From Deltaproteobacteria bacterium (GTDB lineage: Bacteria > Myxococcota_A > UBA9160 > UBA4427): a stretch of DNA of 64,000 bases. Position 1 is the first letter of the stretch. Every line of letters begins with the position of its first letter. Below, one piece after another: positions 8,628 through 17,473 of the stretch. Both the position numbers and the translations under genes were made by a program. Below the pieces are notes generated by a model, which was given only the letters and a program-made list of their open reading frames with translations, did no database searches and was not told the DNA's origin. The stretch is from the NCBI GenBank assembly GCA_019310385.1, contig JAFDEK010000017.1:1-64000 (forward strand), in the 5' to 3' direction.

Positions 8628-10321
8628 TCAAGCCCTCGAATCGGACCGGCAGAGCTCGCGACGCAGGAGCTTGCCCGCCGCGTTGCGCGGCAGGCAGTCC
8701 ACTCGATGGAAGCGCAGGGGAACCTTGTAGGCCGCGAGGCGCGCCCGGCAGTGCTCGCGCAGCGCCTCCGCGTCGAGCTCCGCGCCCTCGTGCAACACGA
8801 GCCAGGCAACGGGACGCGCGCCGAAGTCCGCATCCGCCACTCCTGCAACCGCGGCCTCGACGATCGCGTCGTGATCGAGGAGCGCGGCCTCCACTTCGGC
8901 GGGATAGACGTTCTCGCCTCCCGAAACGATGAGATCGTCGCGGCGGTCGAGAACCCGCAGGCGCCCGCCCGCGTCCAGCTCGCCCATGTCGCCGGTGTGG
9001 AGCCAACCCTCCCGAAGCGCCGAGGCGCTGGCGTCGGGACGTTTCCAATAGCCCGACATCACCATGGGGCCGCGCACGCAGATTTCGCCGACCGCATCGG
9101 GCGGCTGCGCGGCGCCTTTCTCGTCGACGATGCGAACTCCGAGGCCAGGCAGGGGATGGAGGCCTGTCGAATCCGCAGCGGCGCGGCCGGGCGGGCGGGT
9201 CGCCACCTGGGAGCAGGCCTCCGTGAGGCCATAGGTGGGCGCCACGGGATAGCCGAGCTCTCGAGCGCGCTCGAGGAGCCCCGGCGACGCGGCCGCGCCA
9301 CCGAGCAGAATGCAGCGGAGCTGCGGGGGCGCAGCCCGCTCGCCGCGTGCGACGAGGAGCCGCTCCAGCATCGCGGGCACCAGAGAGACGATGCTGATCT
9401 GCTCTTCGTCGATCGCGTGGGCAACGGCCTCGGCGTCGAAGCGTTCGTGGATGACCGCGGTCGAGCCCGCCAGGACGCTGCGCAGCAGGATCGACAGCCC
9501 CCCCACGTGGAAGAGGGGCATGCAGAGCAGCCAACGGTCGTCGGCACCGTTTCCGAGCAGGGCCGCGGAGGCGGCCGCGCTGCTGAGGAAATTGCGATGG
9601 CTGAGCAGCGCCCCTTTCGCAAGACCCGTCGTGCCCGAGGTGTAGAGAAGCGCCAGCGGCGCAGTCAGATCGAGGGGCGCTTGCTGGGCGTCTGGGGAGA
9701 AGGGAAGAGCCGGCAGCTCACGCGCCAGCTCCGAAGGCGCGCGCCCATCCGGCAGCTCCAGGGCTTCGAACTGCGGCAGCGCCTCGCAGCTTCGCAGCGC
9801 CACCTCGGACGCATCGTGGATCAGCAGGCGAGCGCCGCTGTCCCGCAGCGGATGAACCAGCTCGGGCGCGGTGAGCCGCAGATTCAAGGGCAGCAGCACG
9901 GCGCCGACCAGGGGCATGGCATGGAGCAGCTCCAGCTGCGCGAGCCCGCTGCCCAGGTGAAGCGCGACCACGTCTCCGCGGGACACCCCGCGCTCCTTCA
10001 GCAGCGCGGCGGCCGCCCGAGCGCGCGCTCCTTCAGCAGCGCGGCGGCCGCCCGAGCGCCCTGGGCGAGCTCACCGTAACGCAGCTTCCGGTCCCCCAGC
10101 TCCGCCGCCACACGATCCGGGGAGAGACCTGCGCGCACCTCGATCCAGGGCCGCCGCCATTGCGCCTCGTCATAGCCTTCGACATCGATTGTGCGATCTC
10201 CCACGCGATGACCCTCGCCCTTTCCCTCGCCCTTCGACTCGCCCTTCGACTCGTCGCGTGACTCGTCTCTTTCCTCAACTACTTCCTCATCTCTTTCCTC
10301 AAGAACAGGCCCGCCCTTCAC
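8628..10321 (-). pseudogene. menE: menE, o-succinylbenzoate-CoA ligase, frameshifted by a 35-bp tandem duplication
   Basis: MenE ligates o-succinylbenzoate to CoA via an acyl-adenylate. Motifs LLYTSGTTGLAKGALLSH (P-loop), YGLTEACSQVAT, GWLHTGDMG and NAAGKLLRREL identify an ANL-family enzyme, and the men operon context identifies MenE. The gene begins at a GTG (10321) overlapping the menC stop in GTGA. After 107 codons the frame ends at 9998 because 35 bp are duplicated; deleting one copy restores a continuous 552-aa reading frame. The distal part could restart at GTG 9986, preceded by AAGGAG. The N-terminal 40 residues are a Glu/Lys/Gly/Asp/Ser low-complexity run not typical of MenE. Either a real pseudogene, a slippage-switchable allele, or an assembly error. 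Confidence 0.85.
9989..10059. repeat. 35-bp direct tandem duplication inside menE
   Basis: Two 36-bp identical blocks, 9989-10024 and 10024-10059, are offset by 35 bp and share one base. The offset is not a multiple of three, so the second copy shifts the menE frame. In the correct frame the block encodes RAAAALLKER, which appears once in each frame on either side. Confidence 0.95.
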
Positions 10322-11496
10322 CCTCGAATCTCCCGAGTGGGTCCGCAGGCGAGAGCCGCGAGTGCACGCGGATCGGGCGCGACGCCGAGCCCCGGCCCGG
10401 GCGGCAGCGCGAGCGAGCCCGCGCGCACGCGGGGAAGCCGGGCGAGGTCCTGCTCGAAGAGGCCCCCCGTCGCGAGACCGCTGGCACGGGGCTCGACCTC
10501 GTCGGGTCGAATGGACGCCGCGAAGTGCAGCGCGGCCGCGACCGCGATGGCGCCGTCGAGAAGAGAGGTCACCACGATCCCCAGGCCCGCGTCGAGCGCC
10601 GCCGCGGCAACCCGGGCGGCGGGAGCCAGGCCACCGGCGGCGCTCGGCTTGATGACCACGACATCCGCGGCCCGGCGGGCCACGACCTCGAGGGCCGCCG
10701 CCTCGACCACCGCCGACTCGTCGGCCGCCAGGGCGATACCCGATTGCGCTCGCAGCCGCGCGAGGGCGTCCAGATCGCTGGCCGCAACGGGCTGCTCCAG
10801 CAGCTCGATATCGAAGGACGAGAGCCGATCGAGTGCTTCGCGCGCGAGGGTCTCGCCCCACCCACCGTTGGCGTCGAGGCGCAGACGGGGCTCCGCCCCT
10901 ATTGCGCGGCGCAGGGCCGCGACCCGCGCTTCGTCGTCAGCCAGACTTCGCGCACCAACCTTGAGCTTCAAGGTGTGGTGCCCTTCCGCGAGGGCGGCGC
11001 GGCCGCTGGCCGCCACCTCCCCGGGCGTGTTGCCCGACACCAGGGCATTGACCGGCAGGACCGAAGGCAGCGCTCCCCCGGACCCTTTGCGAAGCAACCG
11101 GGCCAGGGGCAGGCCCCTCGCCTTTGCGACCAGATCGTGGAGGGCACAGTCCAAGGCCGCTCGCGCGACGGGGGCGTCGGGCGCCGATGCCCCCGCGTCT
11201 CTCAGGTGCCCTTCGATAGGACCGAGCTCCTTTCCGAGCTCCTTCCCGACCTCCTCTCCGACCTCCTTTCCGACGAGAGATGCGGCGAGGCTCGAGAGCG
11301 CTTCGCGGCAGCGCGACGCGGACTCGAGGCCGAAGCCCGCGATGGGAGTCGCCTCGCCGTAGCCCTCGATGCCCGAGTCGCCGACCAGGGTGAGCAAGGC
11401 GCCCTCGCGCAGGTCGACCTCACCGTGGGAAGTCGCCAGGGCACGCACGAGCGCAAGGCGAAAGGGTGTGATGCGTGCGGCGCGGATCCTCACCAC
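10318..11496 (-). CDS. menC: o-succinylbenzoate synthase (enolase superfamily)
   Basis: MenC dehydrates SHCHC to o-succinylbenzoate. Enolase-superfamily residues are in order: LKLKVG (catalytic Lys), LRLDANGGW (metal Asp), ELLEQPV (metal Glu), LAADESAV (metal Asp) and VVIKPSAAGG (second catalytic Lys). The start is ambiguous. GTG at 11496 or 11493 lies just behind GGGAGAGG and begins VVRIRAARITPFRL, the family N-terminus; a GTG at 11565 would overlap menA by 13 bp. An insertion of four near-identical 12-bp units (11222-11269) adds GEEVGKELGKELG to the capping domain. The stop overlaps the menE GTG. Confidence 0.9.
   Translation of the reverse strand: MVRIRAARITPFRLALVRALATSHGEVDLREGALLTLVGDSGIEGYGEATPIAGFGLESASRCREALSSLAASLVGKEVGEEVGKELGKELGPIEGHLRDAGASAPDAPVARAALDCALHDLVAKARGLPLARLLRKGSGGALPSVLPVNALVSGNTPGEVAASGRAALAEGHHTLKLKVGARSLADDEARVAALRRAIGAEPRLRLDANGGWGETLAREALDRLSSFDIELLEQPVAASDLDALARLRAQSGIALAADESAVVEAAALEVVARRAADVVVIKPSAAGGLAPAARVAAAALDAGLGIVVTSLLDGAIAVAAALHFAASIRPDEVEPRASGLATGGLFEQDLARLPRVRAGSLALPPGPGLGVAPDPRALAALACGPTREIRG
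11222..11269. repeat. 12-bp x 4 in-frame tandem repeat in menC
   Basis: Units CCGAGCTCCTTT, CCGAGCTCCTTC, CCGACCTCCTCT and CCGACCTCCTTT follow one another directly. On the coding strand they encode tandem (K/E)E(V/L)G tetrapeptides. Confidence 0.92.
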
Positions 11497-11552
11497 CCTC
11501 TCCCGGCAACTCCGAGGCGGAAGCCGTGCGGATCTTGCATCCACGCCCCCAC

Positions 11553-12455
11553 TCAGAGCCACCACCCCAGGGCCAGGAGCAGCGAGTAGAGCAGCGAGAG
11601 CTGCGCGGTCCCCGCCAACGCCTCGTTGAGGGTGGGACCGTCACTGTGCCGGAACACAGTGTCGATCAGCTTCCAGGCCTTGGGGAGGCTGAGCAGCGGC
11701 AGCATGACCCAGAGAGAACGCCCGAAGGAGAGCGAGAATACCGGCAGCACGACATAGGCGAAGGCCACGAGAGCCAGGTACTCCAAACGCGCGCCCCGGG
11801 GTCCCAGCCGCACCGCCAGGGTGTGCTTGCCCGCCTTGCGGTCCGTGTCGATGTCACGAACGTTGTTCACCACCAGGATCGCGGTCGCGAGCGCGCCCAC
11901 GGGCAGCGACGCCGCGAAGGCCGCGGCGCTGAGCTCGAGGGTCTGCACGTAGCTCGTCCCCATCACCGCCACGAGACCGAAGAAGAAGAAGACCGCGGGG
12001 TCGCCCAGGCCCCGGTAGCCGAAGGGCCAGGGCCCGCCCGTGTACGCGATGGCGGCCGCAATGGCGAGGAGACCCACGCAGACGATGGGCCACCCGCCCA
12101 CCGCCGCGAGGTAGAGGCCTACCCCCACCGCGGCCCCGAAGACCACCAGCATGCCGCGGCGCATCTCGCCGGGGCTGAGCAGGCCCAGCTGGGCCGCCCG
12201 AGGCGGGCCAATACGCTCTTCGGTGTCGGCTCCCTTTTCGTGGTCGAAGAGGTCGTTGGCGATGTTGGAGCCGATCTGCAGCAGCAGTGCCCCCGCAAGG
12301 GCTGCGAGGGCGGGCAACACCCGTGCACCGCCCTGGGACGCCGCGACCGCGGTACCCACTGCCACGGGCGCCGCCGCCACGGGGAGGGTGCGCGGGCGGA
12401 TGGCGAGCAGCCAGATCTGCCGCTTGGAAAGGCTGGTGAAATCGGGCGCACTCAT
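11553..12455 (-). CDS. menA: 1,4-dihydroxy-2-naphthoate polyprenyltransferase
   Basis: A 300-aa integral membrane UbiA-superfamily prenyltransferase that attaches the polyprenyl tail to 1,4-dihydroxy-2-naphthoate. The first Asp-rich, Mg-diphosphate-binding motif is NIANDLFDHEKGAD; the second is NNVRDIDTDRKAGK. WLLAIRPRTLP at the N-terminus is characteristic of MenA. Eight or nine hydrophobic helices are visible. The start ATG at 12455 overlaps the menH stop (ATGA). The same frame is open upstream through menH into menD, but that stretch antisenses no MenA homology and is only an open frame. Confidence 0.92.
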   Translation of the reverse strand: MSAPDFTSLSKRQIWLLAIRPRTLPVAAAPVAVGTAVAASQGGARVLPALAALAGALLLQIGSNIANDLFDHEKGADTEERIGPPRAAQLGLLSPGEMRRGMLVVFGAAVGVGLYLAAVGGWPIVCVGLLAIAAAIAYTGGPWPFGYRGLGDPAVFFFFGLVAVMGTSYVQTLELSAAAFAASLPVGALATAILVVNNVRDIDTDRKAGKHTLAVRLGPRGARLEYLALVAFAYVVLPVFSLSFGRSLWVMLPLLSLPKAWKLIDTVFRHSDGPTLNEALAGTAQLSLLYSLLLALGWWL

Positions 12456-13420
12456 GAGCTCTCTTCCTCGTCTCTCTTGCTCGATCCATCCCGAGCCCTG
12501 CGCTCTGCATCGACATCGTTCTCTGCATCGACATCGTTCTCGGCATCGACATCGTCGAAGAAAGCGCGAGCCACGCGCCCGAAGGCCGTCGGGTTCTCGA
12601 GGTGGGCGGCGTGGCCCGCCGCCGGGATGACTTCCACCCGCCCTCGCGGCAGGGCCCCGGCGAGCTCCCCCGCCAGGGCGCGAAACTTCGCGTCCTCTTC
12701 CCCTGTAACGAGACAAACAGGCGCGGAGATGCGCCGCAAATCGCCGTGGAGGGGAGGCATGGCGCCCGTCCCCATGCCGCGCAACGAGAGCGCGAGGCCC
12801 TCGGGCCGGCACTCGAGACGCTGGGCACGGGCCTTCGCGAGCTGCGCCTCGCCCAGCCTCCGTTGACTCGCGAAGAGGGGAAGCGCCATCCAATAGTCGA
12901 CGAAGGCCTCGAGCCCCTGGTCGAGGATACGCGCCGCCAGGGCCTCGTCGCTGCGCCTGCGCTCGCCGCGCGCCTGCGGGTCGGCGATCCCCGCAGTCGC
13001 ACCGACCCCCAGCGCGGAGCGGAAGGCCTCGGGATGGGCGGCGCAGAGCGAGAGGGCAACCCGTCCGCCCATGGAGTAGCCGAGCAGATGGGGACGCTCG
13101 AGGCCGAGGGCGTCGACGAGCTCGCGCAGCTGCGCGACGCAACGCTCCATGGTGTAGTGCACAGGGTCTTCGGGCACGTCGCTGGCGCCGTGGCCGACGA
13201 GGTCGACGCAGACGCTGCCGCGCTCGCCACGGAAGTGCTCTGCCACTCCGGCCATGCTCTCCAGCGAGCCCGTAAAACCGTGAAGGACGAGGACCGGTGC
13301 GGCCTCCGCTCCGACCGCCGGCGCGACGCGCACGTTGAGCTCGACGCCCTGCACTGCGAGCCGGCCGTCGACCGCCCCGGCCACTGTGCCCGCGAGTCGG
13401 CTCAATCCACCTGCCGTCAC
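12452..13420 (-). CDS. menH: 2-succinyl-6-hydroxy-2,4-cyclohexadiene-1-carboxylate synthase (MenH-type alpha/beta hydrolase)
   Basis: An alpha/beta-hydrolase fold enzyme that removes pyruvate from SEPHCHC to give SHCHC. LVLHGFTGS forms the oxyanion loop, LLGYSMGGRVAL holds the nucleophile Ser, CLVTGEEDAKF the acidic residue and IPAAGHAAHLENP the His. The GTG start at 13420 would overlap a stop in the +1 frame of menD (GTGA), like other junctions of this operon; an in-frame ATG at 13477 lies inside menD. The C-terminal 30 residues are low complexity (repeated DVDAEN) from an 18-bp repeat and extend beyond the usual family end. Confidence 0.87.
   Translation of the reverse strand: MTAGGLSRLAGTVAGAVDGRLAVQGVELNVRVAPAVGAEAAPVLVLHGFTGSLESMAGVAEHFRGERGSVCVDLVGHGASDVPEDPVHYTMERCVAQLRELVDALGLERPHLLGYSMGGRVALSLCAAHPEAFRSALGVGATAGIADPQARGERRRSDEALAARILDQGLEAFVDYWMALPLFASQRRLGEAQLAKARAQRLECRPEGLALSLRGMGTGAMPPLHGDLRRISAPVCLVTGEEDAKFRALAGELAGALPRGRVEVIPAAGHAAHLENPTAFGRVARAFFDDVDAENDVDAENDVDAERRARDGSSKRDEEESS
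12507..12560. repeat. 18-bp x 3 in-frame tandem repeat at the 3' end of menH
   Basis: Three copies of GCATCGACATCGTTCTCT, the third diverged in its last 6 bases. They encode the repeated hexapeptide DVDAEN in the MenH C-terminal tail. Confidence 0.93.
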
Positions 13421-15140
13421 GCGCCTTCGCCCCCCGCAACACCGACCCCGGCCCCGACTTCTCGAGCGCACTCGCATAGTCCTCCCACGAGCTCACCCTG
13501 CAGTACGCAGCGCCCGCGAGCTCGGCTGCGGGCCGCAGATCGACGCCGTGGGGCGTAGTAAAGAGCTCCTCGAAGTGGACCGACTCGCCGTGCTGCGCGA
13601 TGGGGAGGAAGGAGAAGATCCCGCCGCCGTCGTTGTTCAGGACCACGATCGTCCCGCGCAGCCCGTGGCGGCGGGCCGCCAGCAGGCCGCCGAGGTCGTG
13701 CAGCAAGGCGAGGTCACCGGTGAGGAGCACAGCGGGCCCGACACCGGCCGCCGCGGCGCCCAATGCGCTCGACACCATGCCGTCGATTCCGTTTGCGCCG
13801 CGGTTGGAGAGGACCCGCGGGCCGAGCTCGGCAAGGGGCATGACGGCGTCGAGGTCGCGCACAGGCATGCTGTTGGAGACGTAGAGGATCGCGTCGTCGG
13901 GAAGCCGTGCGCAGAGCTCACGGACAGCGCGCGGCTCGAAGAGCCTGCTCTCATCTCCCAGGCCCCGGTCGACCGCCCGCGCCGCCGCCCCCTCCGCCGC
14001 CTCGAAGTCCGCGAGCCAGGCGCTCTCCCGTGACCCACCGAGGCCTTCCGCCGCACGGCGGCACAAGAGCGCTGGATCCACCGACCAGTGCTGGGTCGCC
14101 AGGTGGCTGGGGTCGTTCCACGCCCCGGCTGGATCCACCAGCAGCAGGTGCTCCGGTGGCCGGGCCTCCAGCCAGAGGCGAAAGGCCTTGCTCACCGGAG
14201 AGCCGCCGATGCGAAGCACCACATCAGGCGCGTGGGCCCGGGCAAAGGCCGCGTCCCGCAGGATCAGGTCTCCCGTGGCGAGGATGGGCGCGCCGGCCAC
14301 GTGGGCTCCGGCGCGCAGCTGGGAGCAGGGATCGGCAAGCACCGGCCAGCCCGCTGCTCGCGCAAGGGCGGCGACGGATTCGCACAGCTCGACGTCCGCG
14401 TCCATGGGACCGCAGGCGATGAGGCCGCGAGGCCTGCCGCGAGCCAGCTCGACCAGCTCGGCCACCTGGGCGTCCTGGGGCGGCACCCGCGATCGACCGA
14501 TTTCCGTGTAGGCGCGACCCTCCGCGCGCTGCAGCTCGCTCGCGAGAGCCACGGATTCGGCCGCCTCCCCGGCGAGCTCCCAGGCGGGATCGAGGGGCTC
14601 GCGCAGCGGCCAGTTGAGATGCACCGGTCCCGGCGGAGACCCGGTCGCCTCGGCGACCGCACGACAGGCGAGCATTCCCCCATGACGCAGCAGCTCCTCA
14701 CCGCTGCCATCGGGTGTGGGAAGCTCCGCGAACCAGCGCAGGTGGGAGCCGAAGATCCGCGACTGATCGATGGTCTGCCCGGCCCCCCACTCCCGCAGCT
14801 CGGCGGGGCGGTCGGCGCTCAGCACGATGAGCGGCACGCCGGCGTAGTGGGCCTCGACGACCGCGGGCAGGAAGTTCGCGACCGCGGTGCCCGAGGTGCA
14901 GACGAGGGCCACCGGCTCACGACTCGCCTTGGCGAGCCCCAGGGCGAAGAAGGCCCCCGAGCGCTCGTCGACGTGGACCCAGGTACGCAGCGCCTCGCAG
15001 CGCGCCGCGCACACCGCGAGGGGCGCCGAACGCGAGCCGGGAGACACGCACACGTGTCGCACCCCGGAGCGCGCGAGCTCGTCGAAGAAGCGCGCCGCGA
15101 GTGCGTAGCTGGCGCCGGGCTTGGAGTCGCTGGCGGACAT
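13417..15140 (-). CDS. menD: 2-succinyl-5-enolpyruvyl-6-hydroxy-3-cyclohexene-1-carboxylate synthase with abnormal 3' end
   Basis: A ThDP-dependent enzyme that joins isochorismate and the 2-oxoglutarate-derived succinyl unit. The N-terminal pyrimidine-binding domain shows VSPGSRSAPL and SGTAVANFLPAVVEA. The C-terminal ThDP/Mg site shows LLTGDLALLHDLGGL and VVLNNDGGGIFSFL. Homology runs to about residue 560 (SSWEDYASALEKSG), then stops abruptly. The usual terminal 25-30 residues are missing and the frame stays open, without a stop, for 1195 codons as far as the end of menA. A stop in the next frame at 13417-13419 overlaps the menH GTG, so a frameshifting indel near 13430-13470 is likely. The end given assumes that stop. 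Confidence 0.85.
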
Positions 15141-15146
15141 ACGCCG

Positions 15147-16784
15147 CTAGATCTCCGTCAGCGGCGCGAGCAGCGCGCGCAGCTTGAGCCGGGTCTCGCG
15201 CAGCTCGTCTTCGGGCTGCGAAGCCTCGACGATCCCGGCGCCGGCGAAGAGCCGCGCCTCGCCGCCCCGGATGTGCGCGGAACGCAGCGCGACGCGAAAG
15301 CTCCCGTCACCGCGGGCCGTGACGAAGCCGACCGGGCCCGCATACCAACCCCGGTCGAGCCCCTCCCAGCGATCGATCCACGCCTGCCCCGCGGCGCGGG
15401 GAGCCCCGCCCACCGCGGGCGTCGGGTGCAGGCGTGCAACCAGATCGAGGACGCCGGGACGGTCTTCGAGGGAGGCGGCCAAACGCCCGGCCAGGGGTGT
15501 CTCCAGGTGCTGTATGCCCTCGAGGCGCAGCAGGACCGGGGTCTCCGGCCCCTCGAGCTCGCCGCACAGGGGCTGCAGCGCCTGCTCGATGGCACGCCGC
15601 ACGATGGCGTGCTCCTCCTGGTCCTTCTTGCGCTCGCGCAGCTCACGCCCGATGCGCTCGTCCTCCTCGGGGCTGCGGCCCCGGGGCGCCGTCCCCGCCA
15701 GTGCGACGGTCTCGACGCGGTCTCCGGCGAGCTCCACCAGGCGCTCGGGCGAAGCCGACACGAAGTAGTGACCGCCCCTGCGCAGCGCCAGGATCGCGCA
15801 GGAGGGATAGGTTCGGCGCAGGGTGTCGAGGAAGTGGGGCAGATCGAAGTCGCCGTCGTGGGAAACGTGCAGCGAGCGGGCCAGGACGACCTTCTCGAGC
15901 TCGCCGCGGGCGATGGCCTCTCGGGCGGCCTGCACCTGGGCGCAGTAGCGCGCGTGGCTGCGATCGGATCGAACCCGATATTCGGGCCCGGACTCGCCGG
16001 CACCGGCATGGCCCAGAGCCGGGGGAAAGCCGCGCCAACAGGCCTGCTTGTCCGGCGCGCCCATCGTCGAGGCCGCCCCCGAGGCGGGCGTGGCCTCTCC
16101 GTTGACATCCCTGAGATTGACATCCCTGAGATCGACACTCTCGAGATTGACACTCTTGAGCGTCTCCTCGAAGCGCGCCCGGAGGCGGGTGGCCTCGCGC
16201 CCGGGATCGTCGCCCTTGGCGATGCGGCCGCTGGCGCTAAGCCAGGCATCGTTCCCCTGCCGAAGGTAGACGCGTTCGGGCAGCACGAGCCGGCCGGCCC
16301 CGAAGGCCTCCCACTCGCCACTCCCGGCGCCCGGCTCCCCGCTGAAGCTGAATCCCCCGACGAGCAGGGGCCCGGTCCAGCCCTGCACCTGCCCCGCGCC
16401 CTCTTCCGAGCCCTTCTCCGCACTCGCATCCGCGCCCTTCTTCTCTCCGACCGCCGCCCCGAGGTCCACCAGTTGGTGATCGGCAAAGAGCTCCCGGGAA
16501 AGCCGGGCCGCCTCCTCGACGCGATGGGCTCCGCGGCTCTCGATAGCGTGAAGCCGGCCGAGCCCCGCGATGGCGAGCCCGCGGGCGGGCTCCTCCCAGT
16601 AGAAGGCGTCTTCCGCCTGGCAGTCCGCGAAGAGCGCCAGGGCGTCACACGGCGCGACCGGGGCGCGCAGGGAGAGCCACTGGGGACGCCCCGTTTGCGC
16701 CGCTCGCTGCGCCCCGCTGTCGAAGAGCCCATCCACGGCCTCGCGCCCTCGAGCGATGATCTTGGCCACCCGAGCCTCCCTCAT
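15147..16784 (-). CDS. menF: Isochorismate synthase
   Basis: A 545-aa chorismate-binding enzyme converting chorismate to isochorismate, the first committed menaquinone step. The C-terminal catalytic half shows GELEKVVLARS, FVSASPERLVEL, VALAGTAPRG, ARLHPTPAVGG, YAGPVGFVTARGDGSF and AGAGIVEASQPEDE, matching the MenF/EntC/DHBA synthase Mg and chorismate sites. It is longer than typical (about 430-450 aa), partly because of a central low-complexity stretch with a 15-bp repeat (16102-16161) giving VNLESVDLRDVNLRD. The start overlaps the menG stop in ATGA; menD begins 6 bp after its stop. Confidence 0.92.
   Translation of the reverse strand: MREARVAKIIARGREAVDGLFDSGAQRAAQTGRPQWLSLRAPVAPCDALALFADCQAEDAFYWEEPARGLAIAGLGRLHAIESRGAHRVEEAARLSRELFADHQLVDLGAAVGEKKGADASAEKGSEEGAGQVQGWTGPLLVGGFSFSGEPGAGSGEWEAFGAGRLVLPERVYLRQGNDAWLSASGRIAKGDDPGREATRLRARFEETLKSVNLESVDLRDVNLRDVNGEATPASGAASTMGAPDKQACWRGFPPALGHAGAGESGPEYRVRSDRSHARYCAQVQAAREAIARGELEKVVLARSLHVSHDGDFDLPHFLDTLRRTYPSCAILALRRGGHYFVSASPERLVELAGDRVETVALAGTAPRGRSPEEDERIGRELRERKKDQEEHAIVRRAIEQALQPLCGELEGPETPVLLRLEGIQHLETPLAGRLAASLEDRPGVLDLVARLHPTPAVGGAPRAAGQAWIDRWEGLDRGWYAGPVGFVTARGDGSFRVALRSAHIRGGEARLFAGAGIVEASQPEDELRETRLKLRALLAPLTEI
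16102..16161. repeat. 15-bp x 4 in-frame tandem repeat in menF
   Basis: Units TTGACATCCCTGAGA (twice, identical), TCGACACTCTCGAGA and TTGACACTCTTGAGC lie end to end. They encode a five-residue pattern V-N/D-L-x-S/D in MenF, in a linker outside the catalytic motifs. Confidence 0.93.
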
Positions 16785-17473
16785 GTCTTCACCGCCGTCA
16801 GGATCTGGGCCGCGCCGAGCATCAGCCCCTTCTTCTCGATGGAGCCGAAGCCCGCCTTGGCGAGCATGGCGTGCAGCTCTTCCGCCGTCGGCAGATAGGC
16901 GGTGGACTCCGGCAAATAGCGATAGGCCTGGCGGTCGGAGAGGAGGCCTCCGAGCAGGGGCACCAGACGATCGAAGTAGAGGGAGTGGGCGCCGCGCACG
17001 ATTCCCGATCGCGGCCGGTCGACCTCGATGAGCGCGATCCGGCCACCCCTGTCGAGCACCCGCGCCAGCTCGGCGAAGATCTCGGGAAGCGAGACGAAGT
17101 TGCGCAGGGCGAAGCCGCAGGTCACCACGCTCGCGCAGCCATCGGCCAGGGGCAGCGCCGCGCCGTCGGCCCGCACGAAGGCGGCGTCGATGCCGCGCGC
17201 CCGGGCGCCCCGCAGCATCTCCCCGGCGAAGTCGATTCCCATCACCCGCGCACCCCGGGCGGCGGCCTGCTCGCTCAGGTCTCCGGTGCCGCAGGCCAGG
17301 TCGATCACCCGATCGCCGGGCCCCACCCCCACCCGGCCCAGTGCGTCGCGGCGCCAGCGCTGGTCGAGGCCGAGGGTGATGAGGCGGTTCATGAGGTCGT
17401 AGCGCGGCGCGATCTTGTCGAACATCTCGCGAACGGCCCGGTGCTTCTCCTGGCCCGTGGGCAGGCGACTCAT
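16781..17473 (-). CDS. menG: Demethylmenaquinone methyltransferase (MenG/UbiE)
   Basis: A 230-aa class I SAM-dependent C-methyltransferase performing the last menaquinone step. Family signatures: VREMFDKIAPRYDLMN near the N-terminus, VIDLACGTGDLS (SAM motif I), GFALRNFVSLPEIFAEL and LPTAEELHAMLAKAGF. The ATG at 17473 is chosen because it overlaps the merR stop (ATGA), the arrangement used throughout this operon; an in-frame ATG lies 6 bp earlier at 17479. Nothing in the operon implies ubiquinone synthesis, so the demethylmenaquinone role is favoured. Confidence 0.93.
   Translation of the reverse strand: MSRLPTGQEKHRAVREMFDKIAPRYDLMNRLITLGLDQRWRRDALGRVGVGPGDRVIDLACGTGDLSEQAAARGARVMGIDFAGEMLRGARARGIDAAFVRADGAALPLADGCASVVTCGFALRNFVSLPEIFAELARVLDRGGRIALIEVDRPRSGIVRGAHSLYFDRLVPLLGGLLSDRQAYRYLPESTAYLPTAEELHAMLAKAGFGSIEKKGLMLGAAQILTAVKT

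Noticed and set aside
6871-9534. 887-codon open frame on the reverse strand
   Set aside because: It is antisense to the acyl-CoA dehydrogenase and its translation shows no family motifs; long spurious frames are expected at this GC content.
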